Origin: Candidatus Alectryobacillus merdavium
GTDB lineage: Bacteria; Bacillota_I; Bacilli_A; RFN20; CAG-826
Assembly: GCA_017694735.1 (NCBI GenBank)
Contig: JADIMN010000127.1
Location: 1-19,132 of the forward strand
Reading direction: 5' to 3'
Length of the DNA stretch: 19,132 nt
The notes under the pieces are model-generated. The model did not search any database, was not told the origin of the DNA, and was given only the letters and a program-made list of their open reading frames with translations. Each line of letters starts with the position of its first letter. Position 1 is the first letter of the stretch. Made by a program: the position numbers and the translations under genes. This document shows, in pieces, positions 7,283-15,025 of this stretch.

Positions 7283-7310
7283 TTTAATTTTTAATAATTA
7301 TTATTAAATA

Positions 7311-9938
7311 TTAGTTACCTTTATATGCTTTTTTCATGATTTCACGCATATCGGAAACTAATGGAACTCTTGGATTTGCTGGAGTACACTGATCTTCAAA
7401 AGCTAAATATGCAAGACTATCTAATGAATCTTCCCAAGCTTTTTCATCTTTTACCCAACTATTGAAGTTTGGATCAATTCCAACTCTCTTATTTAAATCC
7501 ATAACAGCATCTGCAAGTTTATTGACTGCATCTGGTAAATCTTTATATTTAATTCCAATTACATCACAGATTTCAGCAAACTTTTCTGCAGCACAATAAT
7601 GATTATATTTAGGCCATGTACTTAATTTAGTAGGAAGAATTTCGCCATTATATCTAATTACATGTGGAAGTAATATTGCATTTGCTAAACCATGAGGAAC
7701 ATGCCATTCACCACCAATTTTATGAGCCATAGAGTGACACATACCTAAGAAGGCATTTGCAAATGCCATACCAGCAATTGTACTAGCATTATGCATTTTT
7801 TCTCTAGCAAGTAAGTCATGTTGTCCATCTTTTACACATCTTTCAAGATATTTAAAGACTAATTGAATAGCTTTAAGTGCTAATCCATCAGTATAATCAC
7901 TTGCAAGTACACTTGTATAAGCCTCAATTGCGTGAGTTAATACGTCCATTCCAGTCCATGCAGTTGTCTTTGGAGGAAGATTTGTTGTAAATTCAGCATC
8001 AACTAAAGCAATTGTTGGAGTTAATGAATAGTCAGCAAGAGGATATTTTTTAGAATTAGCTTTATCAGAGATAACAGCAAATGGAGTAACTTCACTTCCA
8101 GTACCACTAGTTGTTGGAATACAAATAAGTTTTGATTTTTTACCTAATTCTGGATATTTAATAGCTCTCTTTCTAATATCCATAAATTTTTGTTTCAAGT
8201 CATCAAAGTTAACTTCTGGATGTTCATAGAATAACCACATACCCTTTGCAGCATCCATGGCACTACCTCCACCAAGAGCAATAATTGTATCTGGTTGGAA
8301 GGATTCCATTAATTTAACACCTCTTTTAACAGTTGTTATATCTGGATCTGGTTCAACATCACAGAATAATTGGATTTGAACAGGATCTCTTCTTAAATTT
8401 AATTGTTCAGTAATTTTATTTAAGAATCCTAATTGTACCATTGAGTTATCTGTAACAATACAAACTTTATTAACATTTCTACAACTTCTTAAATATTCAA
8501 TACAATTTCTTTCAAAATATATTTTTGATGGAACTTTAAACCATTGCATAGTATTTCTCCTTTTACCAATCTTTTTGATGTTAATTAAATTAACAACACT
8601 AATATTTCCAGATACAGAGTTATGACCATAACTACCACATCCAAGTGTCATAGATGGAATAAAGGAGTTATAAATATTACCAATACCACCAAATGTTGTT
8701 GGAGAATTCCAAATGATTCTACAAGCTTCACATCTTAAGCCAAATTTATCAACTAATTCTTTTGATTTTGTGTGAATACAAGCGCTATGTCCTAAACCAT
8801 TTAATTCAACCATTTGCTCACTTAAAGCAATACCTTCTTCATCATCTTTTGCTTTTAAGAATGCAAGTACTGGTGATAATTTTTCTCTACTAAGTGGTTC
8901 TTCATAACCAACCTTTTTAATTTTTACACCTAAGATAACTGTCTTTTCTGGTACTTCAAAACCAGCTTGTTGTGCAATCCATTTAGCACTCTTACCAGCG
9001 ACAGCTGGGTTTAAAGCGGTATTTTGCATATCTTCACTATATGCTTTTTTACCAAACATAAATGTTTCTAATTTTGCTTTTTCTTCTTCGTTAACAAAAT
9101 ATACATTATATTTCTTAAATAATTCAATAGCTTCATCGTAAACAGGCTTTGAAATAATAGCAGCTTGTTCACTAGCACAAACCATACCATTATCAAATGA
9201 TTTTGACATAACTATATCATTAACAGCTTGAGTTACATCTGCATCAGAAGCGATAAAAGCAGGAACGTTACCAGCTCCAACACCTAAAGCAGGTTTTCCA
9301 CAACTATAAGCAGATTTAACCATAGCATTACCACCTGTTGCTAAAATTGTTGCAACGCCAGGATGTTTCATTAATGCTGATGTAGCAGCCATTGAACCTT
9401 TTTCAATCCATTGAATACAATTTTTAGGAGCACCATTTGCAACTGCTGTTTCTAAAATTACTTGAGCAGCCATCTTTGAACATTGTTGTGCGTTTGGATG
9501 GAATGAGAATATAATTGGATTTCTAGTCTTTAAAGCAATTAAAGATTTGAAAATAACAGTTGAAGTTGGATTAGTAACTGGTGTAATACCACAAATAACA
9601 CCAACAGGATCAGCAATTTCAGTAATTCCAGTTACTGGATTTTCTGAAATAATACCAACTGTTTTTAAATGTCTCATGTGATTAACAACATATTCACATG
9701 CAAATAAGTTTTTAGTAGCTTTATCTTCAAAAACACCTCTTTTTGTTTCTTCTACAGCAGCTTTTGCTAATACACCGTGTTTATCTAAAGCAGCTACACT
9801 ACACTTAGCAACAATGTTGTCGACTTGTTCTTGATTTAAAAGTAAGAACTCATCTAATGCTTTTAAACCTTTTTTTACAAGCTCATCAACTTGCTTCTCA
9901 GCTTCGATTACTTTTTCATCTTTTTTTACTTCTTCCAT
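7311..9938 (-). CDS. adhE: Bifunctional acetaldehyde-CoA / alcohol dehydrogenase
   Basis: An 875-residue fusion of the usual AdhE length. The N-terminal half is a CoA-acylating aldehyde dehydrogenase with catalytic Cys254 in NGMVCASEQ. The C-terminal half is an iron-dependent alcohol dehydrogenase with GGGSAMDAAK (556-565) and the metal ligands Asp665, His669, His735 and His749 in GMDVLTHAIEAY and CHSMAHKIGGEWHVPHG. It converts acetyl-CoA to ethanol while oxidising two NADH, and the family forms filaments called spirosomes. It starts two bases after the rex stop, with its GGAGAGG ribosome site inside the rex end, so it is co-transcribed with and probably controlled by Rex. All key residues are intact. 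Confidence 0.97.
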   Translation of the reverse strand: MEEVKKDEKVIEAEKQVDELVKKGLKALDEFLLLNQEQVDNIVAKCSVAALDKHGVLAKAAVEETKRGVFEDKATKNLFACEYVVNHMRHLKTVGIISENPVTGITEIADPVGVICGITPVTNPTSTVIFKSLIALKTRNPIIFSFHPNAQQCSKMAAQVILETAVANGAPKNCIQWIEKGSMAATSALMKHPGVATILATGGNAMVKSAYSCGKPALGVGAGNVPAFIASDADVTQAVNDIVMSKSFDNGMVCASEQAAIISKPVYDEAIELFKKYNVYFVNEEEKAKLETFMFGKKAYSEDMQNTALNPAVAGKSAKWIAQQAGFEVPEKTVILGVKIKKVGYEEPLSREKLSPVLAFLKAKDDEEGIALSEQMVELNGLGHSACIHTKSKELVDKFGLRCEACRIIWNSPTTFGGIGNIYNSFIPSMTLGCGSYGHNSVSGNISVVNLINIKKIGKRRNTMQWFKVPSKIYFERNCIEYLRSCRNVNKVCIVTDNSMVQLGFLNKITEQLNLRRDPVQIQLFCDVEPDPDITTVKRGVKLMESFQPDTIIALGGGSAMDAAKGMWLFYEHPEVNFDDLKQKFMDIRKRAIKYPELGKKSKLICIPTTSGTGSEVTPFAVISDKANSKKYPLADYSLTPTIALVDAEFTTNLPPKTTAWTGMDVLTHAIEAYTSVLASDYTDGLALKAIQLVFKYLERCVKDGQHDLLAREKMHNASTIAGMAFANAFLGMCHSMAHKIGGEWHVPHGLANAILLPHVIRYNGEILPTKLSTWPKYNHYCAAEKFAEICDVIGIKYKDLPDAVNKLADAVMDLNKRVGIDPNFNSWVKDEKAWEDSLDSLAYLAFEDQCTPANPRVPLVSDMREIMKKAYKGN

Positions 9939-9940
9939 TT

Positions 9941-10588
9941 TTATTTACCTCTCCTTTTTTGATTAAGAATTAATCGATGATATATATTGGCATAACTTTG
10001 CGAAAGTAAAGTTGTTTCTATAATAATATCTTTTTTTGAAACAAGATTTACAGGTGCAAAGTTCCATATAGCTTTAATATCTGTTTTTTCTAATCTATTA
10101 ACTATATCTTGTGCAACACTACTTGGAATTGTAAGAATAGCAATAGATACGTCATGTTTTTCTATATAATCTTCAATTTTTTCCATTGGATAAACATTAA
10201 CTCCGTTTATATCAATTTCATATAGTAATGGATTAACATCGAAAGCTCCAACTATATTAAGACCAGTTGATTTAAACTCATCGAAATTAAGTAACGCTTT
10301 TCCTAAATGACCTGCTCCGATTAAAATAGCATTTAAAGTATTTTTAATACCGATAAAGTTTTCTATGTCATCTATTAAATCAATAACTTTTCTTCCAATT
10401 CTTGGTAAACCTTTATTAGATGAAATAGCTGCTAAATCTTTTTTTACAACTTCTAAATTTATATTTAGAGCATTTGAGATTTGTTTATTTGAAATAAAAT
10501 CTTCGTTGCTAAAATTTAAACTTTTTAGATAGTTTAAATATATAGGATATCTATTAATTTGATTTTTGGAAATAAACTTTCTTGTCAT
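9941..10588 (-). CDS. rex: Redox-sensing transcriptional repressor Rex, divergent DNA-binding region
   Basis: A 215-residue protein with an N-terminal winged helix (about 1-78) and a Rossmann domain with GAGHLGKAL (91-99), Asp117 after the second strand, and the C-terminal helix that swaps in the dimer. Rex releases DNA when NADH is high. The recognition helix keeps VVKKDL (47-52), but the usual wing signature (FG.FG..G.GY type) is replaced by ISSNKGLPRIGRKV (55-68), so operator specificity may differ. The ATG lies inside a perfect inverted repeat and has no ribosome site. It is the first gene of the rex-adhE-hydrogenase unit. Autoregulation is likely by family precedent. Confidence 0.88.
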   Translation of the reverse strand: MTRKFISKNQINRYPIYLNYLKSLNFSNEDFISNKQISNALNINLEVVKKDLAAISSNKGLPRIGRKVIDLIDDIENFIGIKNTLNAILIGAGHLGKALLNFDEFKSTGLNIVGAFDVNPLLYEIDINGVNVYPMEKIEDYIEKHDVSIAILTIPSSVAQDIVNRLEKTDIKAIWNFAPVNLVSKKDIIIETTLLSQSYANIYHRLILNQKRRGK

Positions 10589-10610
10589 ATCGGTATTTTT
10601 TTACCGATAT
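10587..10610 (-). promoter_or_regulatory. Perfect inverted repeat over the rex start, candidate Rex operator
   Basis: Left arm ATATCGGTA (10587-10595), right arm TACCGATAT (10602-10610), six-base T/A spacer. It starts one base downstream of a TGn-extended -10 (TAAAAT, 10612-10617 minus) and includes most of the rex ATG. A transcription start near 10605 would fall inside the right arm, so the mRNA could not form the whole hairpin; a DNA operator is the more natural reading. It does not match the usual Rex consensus (TTGTGAA/TTCACAA-type halves with a short spacer). Confidence 0.6.
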
Positions 10611-10611
10611 T

Positions 10612-10620
10612 ATTTTAACA
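10612..10620 (-). promoter_or_regulatory. Extended -10 of the rex-adhE unit
   Basis: Minus-strand TGTTAAAAT gives a TGn motif plus TAAAAT, directly abutting the inverted repeat. No -35 at standard spacing is clear; a TTGTTT lies 20 bases upstream of TAAAAT. Confidence 0.5.
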
Positions 10621-10668
10621 AATAAATAATCTTTTTAAAACAAATATTTTAAATGAATAAATTTTACT

Positions 10669-11790
10669 TTATTTAATCTTTTCAATTATATTATTGTATA
10701 ACTTAAAAGCAGCTTCAATTGTATCATCCATATCATAATATTTATATGAGGCTAGCCGACCACCAAAGAAAATATTTTCTTCTTTTTTAGATAATTCTAA
10801 ATATTTTAAATATAAATCATTATTTTTATCATCATTAATTGGATAATATCTCTCATCACCTTTTTTATATAGCTTAGGATATTCTTTAGAAATAATTGTA
10901 TAAGGTAAATTTAACACTTCTTCATTAGATATATCAAAAAACTTATGTTCAATAATTCTAGTATAAGGAACTTCATATTCAGTGTAATTTATAACTGCGT
11001 TTCCTTGATATGATGATTTATTTATTTTTTCTATTTCAAATTTTAAACTTCTATATTCTAATTCGCCCAAACTATAATCATAATACTCATCAATGGCTCC
11101 GGTATAGACGATATATTTTGCTAATGTTTTATAATGTGATTTATCTTTATTAAAATCAACATTTAATTTTACTTCAATTCCATTTAGCATTCTTTCAATT
11201 ATTTTTGTATATCCATCTTCTGGGATGCCTTGATATATATCGTTAAAATAATTGTTATTAAATTCAAATCTTAAAGGAATTCTCTTAATTATAAAACTTG
11301 GTAGTTCGCTACACTTTTTTCCCCATTGTTTTTGTGTATAACCTTTAATAAGAGTTTCATAAATATCTTTCCCAACTAAAGATAAAGCTTGTTCTTCTAA
11401 ATTTGTAATTTCTTTAATATTTAATTCTTTTACTTGTTTATTTATAATTTCTTTTACTTTATCAGGATCTTTTTCTCCCCACATTTCATAAAAAGTATTC
11501 ATATTAAAAGGCATATGATAATACTTATCTTTATATTTAGCTAGAGGAGAATTTATAAAATTATTAAACTTAGAAAATTTATTTATAAAATCCCATACTT
11601 CTTTATTAGATGTATGGAAAATATGTGCTCCATATAAATGAACTTTTATATTATCTATATCTTTAGTATATATATTTCCTCCAATATGATCTCTTTTTTC
11701 TAATACTAGAACTTTATAACCTTTATTTTTTAATAAATATGCTAAAGTAGAACCAAATAAACCACTACCAACAATTAAAAAATCGTACAT
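10669..11790 (-). CDS. glf: UDP-galactopyranose mutase
   Basis: A 373-residue FAD enzyme of the expected size. The N-terminus has the dinucleotide motif GSGLFGS (8-14), then VLVLEKRDHIGGN (27-39), and YGAHIFHTSN near 53-62, typical of Glf. The GYTQKQWGK block (about 170-178), the middle Arg/Tyr-rich substrate region and the late FFGGRLASYKYYDMDDTI (about 341-358) also match. It interconverts UDP-galactopyranose and UDP-galactofuranose, supplying furanose units for surface polysaccharide. An AAGGAG site precedes the ATG. It lies 16 bases downstream of the NUDIX gene and is probably co-transcribed. No galactofuranosyltransferase or polysaccharide cluster is visible here. Confidence 0.95.
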   Translation of the reverse strand: MYDFLIVGSGLFGSTLAYLLKNKGYKVLVLEKRDHIGGNIYTKDIDNIKVHLYGAHIFHTSNKEVWDFINKFSKFNNFINSPLAKYKDKYYHMPFNMNTFYEMWGEKDPDKVKEIINKQVKELNIKEITNLEEQALSLVGKDIYETLIKGYTQKQWGKKCSELPSFIIKRIPLRFEFNNNYFNDIYQGIPEDGYTKIIERMLNGIEVKLNVDFNKDKSHYKTLAKYIVYTGAIDEYYDYSLGELEYRSLKFEIEKINKSSYQGNAVINYTEYEVPYTRIIEHKFFDISNEEVLNLPYTIISKEYPKLYKKGDERYYPINDDKNNDLYLKYLELSKKEENIFFGGRLASYKYYDMDDTIEAAFKLYNNIIEKIK

Positions 11791-11806
11791 AATTTACTCC
11801 TTAATA

Positions 11807-12331
11807 TTAATAATTTAGATAATATGCTAAACAAGCAAATGCTTTAGAATCGTTAATTTTTCCTTCCTTAATATAATTCTTAATTTCTTCTAATGATAAA
11901 AATACTAATTCAATATTTTCGTTTTCATCAAATTCTTGTTTATCTAATTTTAAATTTTCGCTATAAAACATATATATTTTTTCACTAGTATTACCACAAG
12001 ATGGATAAAAATATCCTATACTTTTCATATCTAGTGAAATATAACCAGTTTCTTCTTTTAATTCTCTTATAGCAGCATCAATAGCTTTTTCATTTTCATC
12101 TATTTTTCCAGCTGGTAATTCTAATATTTCACTATTAATTGCATATCTAAATTGTTTTACAAAAATAAATTTATTATCAACTTTTGCAAGTATACAAACT
12201 GCATCATGTGGAGTTATATATTCTCGCTTTGCCTTGTGATTATTAAATTCAACTAAAACATCATCACAATATAAATCTAGTATTTTTCCTTTATATATTT
12301 TATTTTTGCTTAAACATATTTCTTTTTTCAT
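11807..12331 (-). CDS. nudF: NUDIX hydrolase, ADP-ribose pyrophosphatase type
   Basis: A 174-residue protein with a perfect Nudix box from Gly75 to Tyr97 (GKIDENE, seven residues, then RELKEETGY), whose Glu residues bind catalytic Mg. The preceding LELPAGKI and the downstream FYPSCGNTSEKI (108-119) are typical of ADP-ribose pyrophosphatases, which split ADP-ribose to AMP and ribose 5-phosphate. ATG at 12331 has AGGAG upstream. It is the first gene of a two-gene unit with glf and diverges from mgsA. The substrate could also be another nucleoside-diphosphate sugar, which would suit the UDP-sugar neighbour. Confidence 0.88.
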   Translation of the reverse strand: MKKEICLSKNKIYKGKILDLYCDDVLVEFNNHKAKREYITPHDAVCILAKVDNKFIFVKQFRYAINSEILELPAGKIDENEKAIDAAIRELKEETGYISLDMKSIGYFYPSCGNTSEKIYMFYSENLKLDKQEFDENENIELVFLSLEEIKNYIKEGKINDSKAFACLAYYLNY

Positions 12332-12361
12332 AATTTCTCCTACTTTTATGTATTCTTAATA

Positions 12362-12367
12362 ATTATA
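12362..12367 (-). promoter_or_regulatory. -10 box of the nudF-glf unit
   Basis: A perfect TATAAT on the minus strand, about 30 bases before the ATG at 12331, within the divergent intergenic region. No clear -35. Confidence 0.45.
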
Positions 12368-12368
12368 A

Positions 12369-12397
12369 TTTATTAGAGCCAATTTATCTCATATAAT
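12369..12397 (+). promoter_or_regulatory. Promoter of mgsA
   Basis: TTTATT (12369-12374), a 17-base spacer and a perfect TATAAT (12392-12397), followed by a short leader and an AGGAG ribosome site at 12421-12425. Confidence 0.55.
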
Positions 12398-12430
12398 ATT
12401 ATTAAATAATTATTAAATTAAGGAGAAATT

Positions 12431-12805
12431 ATGAAAATTGCATTAGTAGCTCATGATAAAGAAAAAGAAGAAATGATTGAATTTGCTTCTAAACATAAAG
12501 ATTTTTTATCAAAACACGAATTATATGCGACCGGAACAACTGGAAGACTTGTTAGTCTTGCAACTGGATTAAAAGTTACATGTATGAAGTCTGGTCCACT
12601 TGGTGGAGATCAACAAATTGGATCATTAATTGCAGAAAATAAATTAGATTTAGTTGTTTTCCTAAGAGATCCATTAACTGCTCAACCACATGAACCAGAT
12701 GTTAATGCTCTACTTAGACTATGCGATGTTACAAAAACAATTGTTGCAACAAATATTACAACAGCAAATTTAATAATTAAACAATTAGAAAGTGAACAAA
12801 AGTAA
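12431..12805 (+). CDS. mgsA: Methylglyoxal synthase
   Basis: A 124-residue enzyme that converts dihydroxyacetone phosphate to methylglyoxal and phosphate, bypassing lower glycolysis when phosphate is short. The active-site residues known from E. coli line up with a constant offset: His8, Asp60 in GPLGGDQQIG, Asp80 in FLRDPLTAQ, His87 and Asp90 in PHEPDV. TATGTTG (33-39) is the phosphate-binding segment. AGGAG precedes the ATG with ideal spacing, and the gene has its own promoter and terminator, so it is monocistronic. Glyoxalase or aldose-reductase genes to detoxify the product are not seen nearby. Confidence 0.97.
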   Translation: MKIALVAHDKEKEEMIEFASKHKDFLSKHELYATGTTGRLVSLATGLKVTCMKSGPLGGDQQIGSLIAENKLDLVVFLRDPLTAQPHEPDVNALLRLCDVTKTIVATNITTANLIIKQLESEQK

Positions 12806-12820
12806 AATATTATTTAAATA

Positions 12821-12854
12821 AAAAAGGATTTCAACAAAAATTGAAATCCTTTTT
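12821..12854. terminator. Bidirectional terminator between mgsA and cvpA-like gene
   Basis: A perfect 14-bp stem (12821-12834 with 12841-12854, loop 12835-12840). The outer A/T runs give a T tract on both strands, placed between two convergent genes. Confidence 0.9.
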
Positions 12855-12875
12855 AATTTTTCTTCTTTTATTTAT

Positions 12876-13415
12876 TTATGATATATAACCAAGTACAAAG
12901 TTTAAGACATCTTGAGTAAACCATGTAGAAATACCACAAGAATTACTTAAATCTTCTAAATACCATAGATACACACTTTCAAACGAACTTGCTAATAAAT
13001 TAATAATATAACTCATCAACAATAATAAAATAAATGAAATAAATAATTGAAAAATAGCACCTAAAAGTCTATCAATTACACTAAAAGCTTTAAATTTATG
13101 TAATAGATTTCCTAAAGAATTAACAAGTATTTTTAATATAATCCATGAAATTAAGAAAACAACCAAAAATACAACTATAAAAATAACAAATGGTAATACA
13201 TAAGTTACAACAATTTCTGGCATACTTCCAGCAATATTTATATACCAACTTGTCTGATTTATACCATAGCTTATAAAATAGCTACCAATAAAACCAATTA
13301 CAAGAGCTAGTGTTGAGGCAATTCTCTTACCGACTAATTTTATAAAACCAAATACAAAACCACTTATTAAACCTAAAATAAGTACAACCAATATAACAAT
13401 ATCTAATATAGACAT
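12876..13415 (-). CDS. CvpA family membrane protein
   Basis: I start at the ATG at 13413-13415, which has GGAGG eight bases upstream. The ATG at 13430 overlaps that site and lies at the probable transcription start. The 179-residue product opens with SILDIVILVVLILGLISGF, typical of the CvpA/colicin V production family, followed by a glycine-rich second helix, two more long hydrophobic stretches (about 70-95 and 110-140) and a segment with Asp-Arg-Leu-Leu-Gly-Ala (116-121), which is characteristic of CvpA. About four spans are expected. The family's exact role is unclear; links to membrane homeostasis and stress have been described. An IS element sits just upstream. Confidence 0.8.
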   Translation of the reverse strand: MSILDIVILVVLILGLISGFVFGFIKLVGKRIASTLALVIGFIGSYFISYGINQTSWYINIAGSMPEIVVTYVLPFVIFIVVFLVVFLISWIILKILVNSLGNLLHKFKAFSVIDRLLGAIFQLFISFILLLLMSYIINLLASSFESVYLWYLEDLSNSCGISTWFTQDVLNFVLGYIS

Positions 13416-13435
13416 ATTTTTTTCCTCCATTTAAT

Positions 13436-13441
13436 ATTATA
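13436..13441 (-). promoter_or_regulatory. -10 box of the cvpA-like gene
   Basis: A perfect TATAAT on the minus strand, 20 bases before the ATG at 13415. The matching -35 position is only a T-rich stretch. The IS end at 13487 is about 45 bases upstream, so the native core promoter appears undisturbed. Confidence 0.5.
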
Positions 13442-13486
13442 CAATTTTATATATTTTATAAAAATAAAAAAGGCGTGTTTATGAAG

Positions 13487-13506
13487 TGAGACCCAAATGT
13501 TGGACT
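13487..13506 (+). repeat. IS terminal inverted repeat, orfB end
   Basis: Begins TGAGACCCAAATGTTGGACT. It matches 18 of 20 bases with the reverse complement of the other end. Confidence 0.9.
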
Positions 13507-13511
13507 TGCTT

Positions 13512-14468
13512 CTAATATTTTAGTCGAACAAAGGACTGTTGTCTATAAGTTAATGGAGACAGTCCTTTTGTTTTCTCCATTATTCTTTCACTATTGTAAT
13601 ATTTGATGTATTCAATCACTGCTTTTTCTAACTCTTCTAATGTCTTGAATTCATATTCATGCCCATAGAACATTTCGTTCTTCATAATTCCAAAGAAGTT
13701 TTCCATAGGTGAATTATCTAGACAGTTTCCCTTCCTGGACATCGATTGTTTGATACCACGTTTTTTAAGTTCCTTGTGATAGAACTTCATTTGATATTGC
13801 CATCCTTGATCACTATGGAGTATTAAGCCTTCTAAATTTTCATATTTTGAAAAAGCTTTTCTTAACATATCCATTGTTTGATTAAAGTTAGGATTTCTAG
13901 ATATGTTGAACGCTACAATTTCACGATTATGCATATCTAGAATTGGAGACAAATATAATTTGCCTGCCGCTATATGGAATTCAGAAACATCAGTTGTCCA
14001 TTTTTGATTGCATGCTGAAGTTGAGAAATCTCTTTTATAAATTGTTTTATGCTTTTCTTCATCAATAACTTTATTAAGAAGTAGATTCTTGCAAGTTCCG
14101 TTTTGATCACCTTTATAGGAGTTATATTTCCCTTTAGGTGTAATTCCATGAATATTAAGCAAACGCATGATTCTTTTAATCTTTTTATGATTTACTTTAT
14201 ATCCTCTATTAGCTAATTCTAGCAAGATTCTTCGATAACCATATCTTCCTTTATGTTGATGATATATTTCTTCAATTTGTTTAATAATCTCTTCATTTTT
14301 ATCATCTTTATTAACTTTGTTAATTGTGTAGAAGAATGTTGATTTTTTAACTCCTGAAACTTTTAGAAGGACACTTAGTTTATGTTCATGCCTTAATTCA
14401 ATGATAACCGCTACTTTTTCTTCGGTTGTCGGTCCTTCCTTTTTTGAACTAAGGCTTTTAGTTTTTTT
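13512..14468 (-). CDS. IS3-family transposase OrfB (DDE integrase domain), read by -1 frameshift
   Basis: The frame is open from just after a TGA at 14475-14477 to TAG at 13512-13514, about 318 codons. It begins KKTKSLSSKKEGPTTEEK, continues through the conserved HQHKGRYGYRRILLEL block (around 14220-14265), which precedes the catalytic core. The DDE residues are visible: WTTDVSEF, LHSDQGWQY and the Glu of NSPMENFFG. There is no ATG at its beginning; the first usable alternatives (TTG at 14225) would remove the HTH_21-type region. Expression as an OrfAB fusion through the slippery A7 at 14462-14468 is therefore likely. It catalyses copy-out transposition of the element. Confidence 0.9.
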   Translation of the reverse strand, partial: KKTKSLSSKKEGPTTEEKVAVIIELRHEHKLSVLLKVSGVKKSTFFYTINKVNKDDKNEEIIKQIEEIYHQHKGRYGYRRILLELANRGYKVNHKKIKRIMRLLNIHGITPKGKYNSYKGDQNGTCKNLLLNKVIDEEKHKTIYKRDFSTSACNQKWTTDVSEFHIAAGKLYLSPILDMHNREIVAFNISRNPNFNQTMDMLRKAFSKYENLEGLILHSDQGWQYQMKFYHKELKKRGIKQSMSRKGNCLDNSPMENFFGIMKNEMFYGHEYEFKTLEELEKAVIEYIKYYNSERIMEKTKGLSPLTYRQQSFVRLKY

Positions 14469-14905
14469 AAGTATTCATTCTCCGCACGAAGATATTCTAA
14501 TTCTTTTTCAAATTCTTCTTTTGTTTTTGGTTCATTAGATAATTTAGGTTTCTTTGTCATTTTAGGCGGCCTCCCTCGTCTATCTAATTTTAAACCATCC
14601 ACACCGAATTTTTCATAAATTTTGTACCAATTAGAAAGGTTATATGACTGCGTTCCATTAGAAAGAGCAACCTCAGTTAATGATTCGCCACCTAAAACTC
14701 GTTGAATCATATCTAATTTATCTTTCCAAGATCGCTTTGGTTTCTTATGTTCTAAGCCAATCTCTCCTAATACATCATAGATTCGGACCCAAATTCTAAC
14801 TTTTTTTCGAAACGTTTCGTGCTTGCATCCTCCAGGATCATCTATATGTTCACCTGCTTTGTACTTTTTGATGCAATCTAATTTAAATTTTTTTGTATAT
14901 CTCAT
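14411..14905 (-). CDS. IS3-family OrfA, DNA-binding protein
   Basis: A 164-residue basic protein with N-terminal and central helix-turn-helix regions (about 1-45 and 60-105, the second containing SLTEVALSNG and LSNWYKIYEKFG). A C-terminal leucine-zipper-like stretch, EFEKELEYLRAENEYLKKLK, spans about 132-151. This is the usual OrfA layout: it binds the element ends and forms the N-terminus of the OrfAB transposase. The ATG at 14905 lies 11 bases after GGAGG. The last 17 codons overlap the orfB frame. Confidence 0.88.
   Translation of the reverse strand: MRYTKKFKLDCIKKYKAGEHIDDPGGCKHETFRKKVRIWVRIYDVLGEIGLEHKKPKRSWKDKLDMIQRVLGGESLTEVALSNGTQSYNLSNWYKIYEKFGVDGLKLDRRGRPPKMTKKPKLSNEPKTKEEFEKELEYLRAENEYLKKLKALVQKRKDRQPKKK
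14462..14468 (-). other. Programmed -1 frameshift site between orfA and orfB
   Basis: Minus-strand run of seven As followed by C, phased as A AAA AAA in the orfA frame (tta aaa aaa cta). The orfB frame is closed by TGA only seven bases upstream (14475-14477) and open from there on. The site therefore sits in the short window where a -1 slip yields an OrfAB fusion. Confidence 0.8.
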
Positions 14906-14930
14906 ATGAAAAAAGACCCTCCTGTTAGTT

Positions 14931-14950
14931 GGTCTAACATTTGGGTCTCA
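14931..14950 (-). repeat. IS terminal inverted repeat, orfA end
   Basis: Reads TGAGACCCAAATGTTAGACC on the minus strand, the mate of 13487-13506 with two mismatches. Confidence 0.9.
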
Positions 14951-15019
14951 GCTCAATTGGAACCCTTTTATTTTGCAGAATTATAAAATAATTAACTATA
15001 AGAATAAAGAAAATTTTAT

Positions 15020-15025
15020 TATAAT
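15020..15025 (+). promoter_or_regulatory. -10 box of the flavoprotein group
   Basis: A perfect TATAAT 18 bases before the ATG at 15044, in the 93-base gap between the IS and the gene. The -35 position is weak (TATAAG). It lies outside the IS, so the promoter is likely native. Confidence 0.5.

Larger units (their letters stand above)
13487..14950 (-). mobile_element. Complete IS3-family (IS150-like) insertion sequence
   Basis: A 1464-base element bounded by 20-base terminal inverted repeats (13487-13506 and 14931-14950) that share TGAGACCCAAATGTT and then differ at two positions. It ends in TG...CA as is usual for the family. Inside are overlapping orfA and orfB in the -1 relation typical of IS3 elements. 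Transposase reading frames and DDE residues are intact, so it may be active. The three or four bases flanking each end (aag/gaag on the left, gct/gctc on the right) do not match, so no target duplication is visible. Confidence 0.92.

Noticed and set aside
10587..10610. rex inverted repeat as a terminator of the upstream glf gene
   Set aside because: It abuts a -10 and contains the rex start codon; although it has a T/A loop, there is no T tract after the stem on the minus strand.
13416..13430. Upstream ATG for the cvpA-like gene
   Set aside because: It overlaps the GGAGG site and lies at the predicted transcription start; the ATG at 13415 gives the usual CvpA N-terminus.
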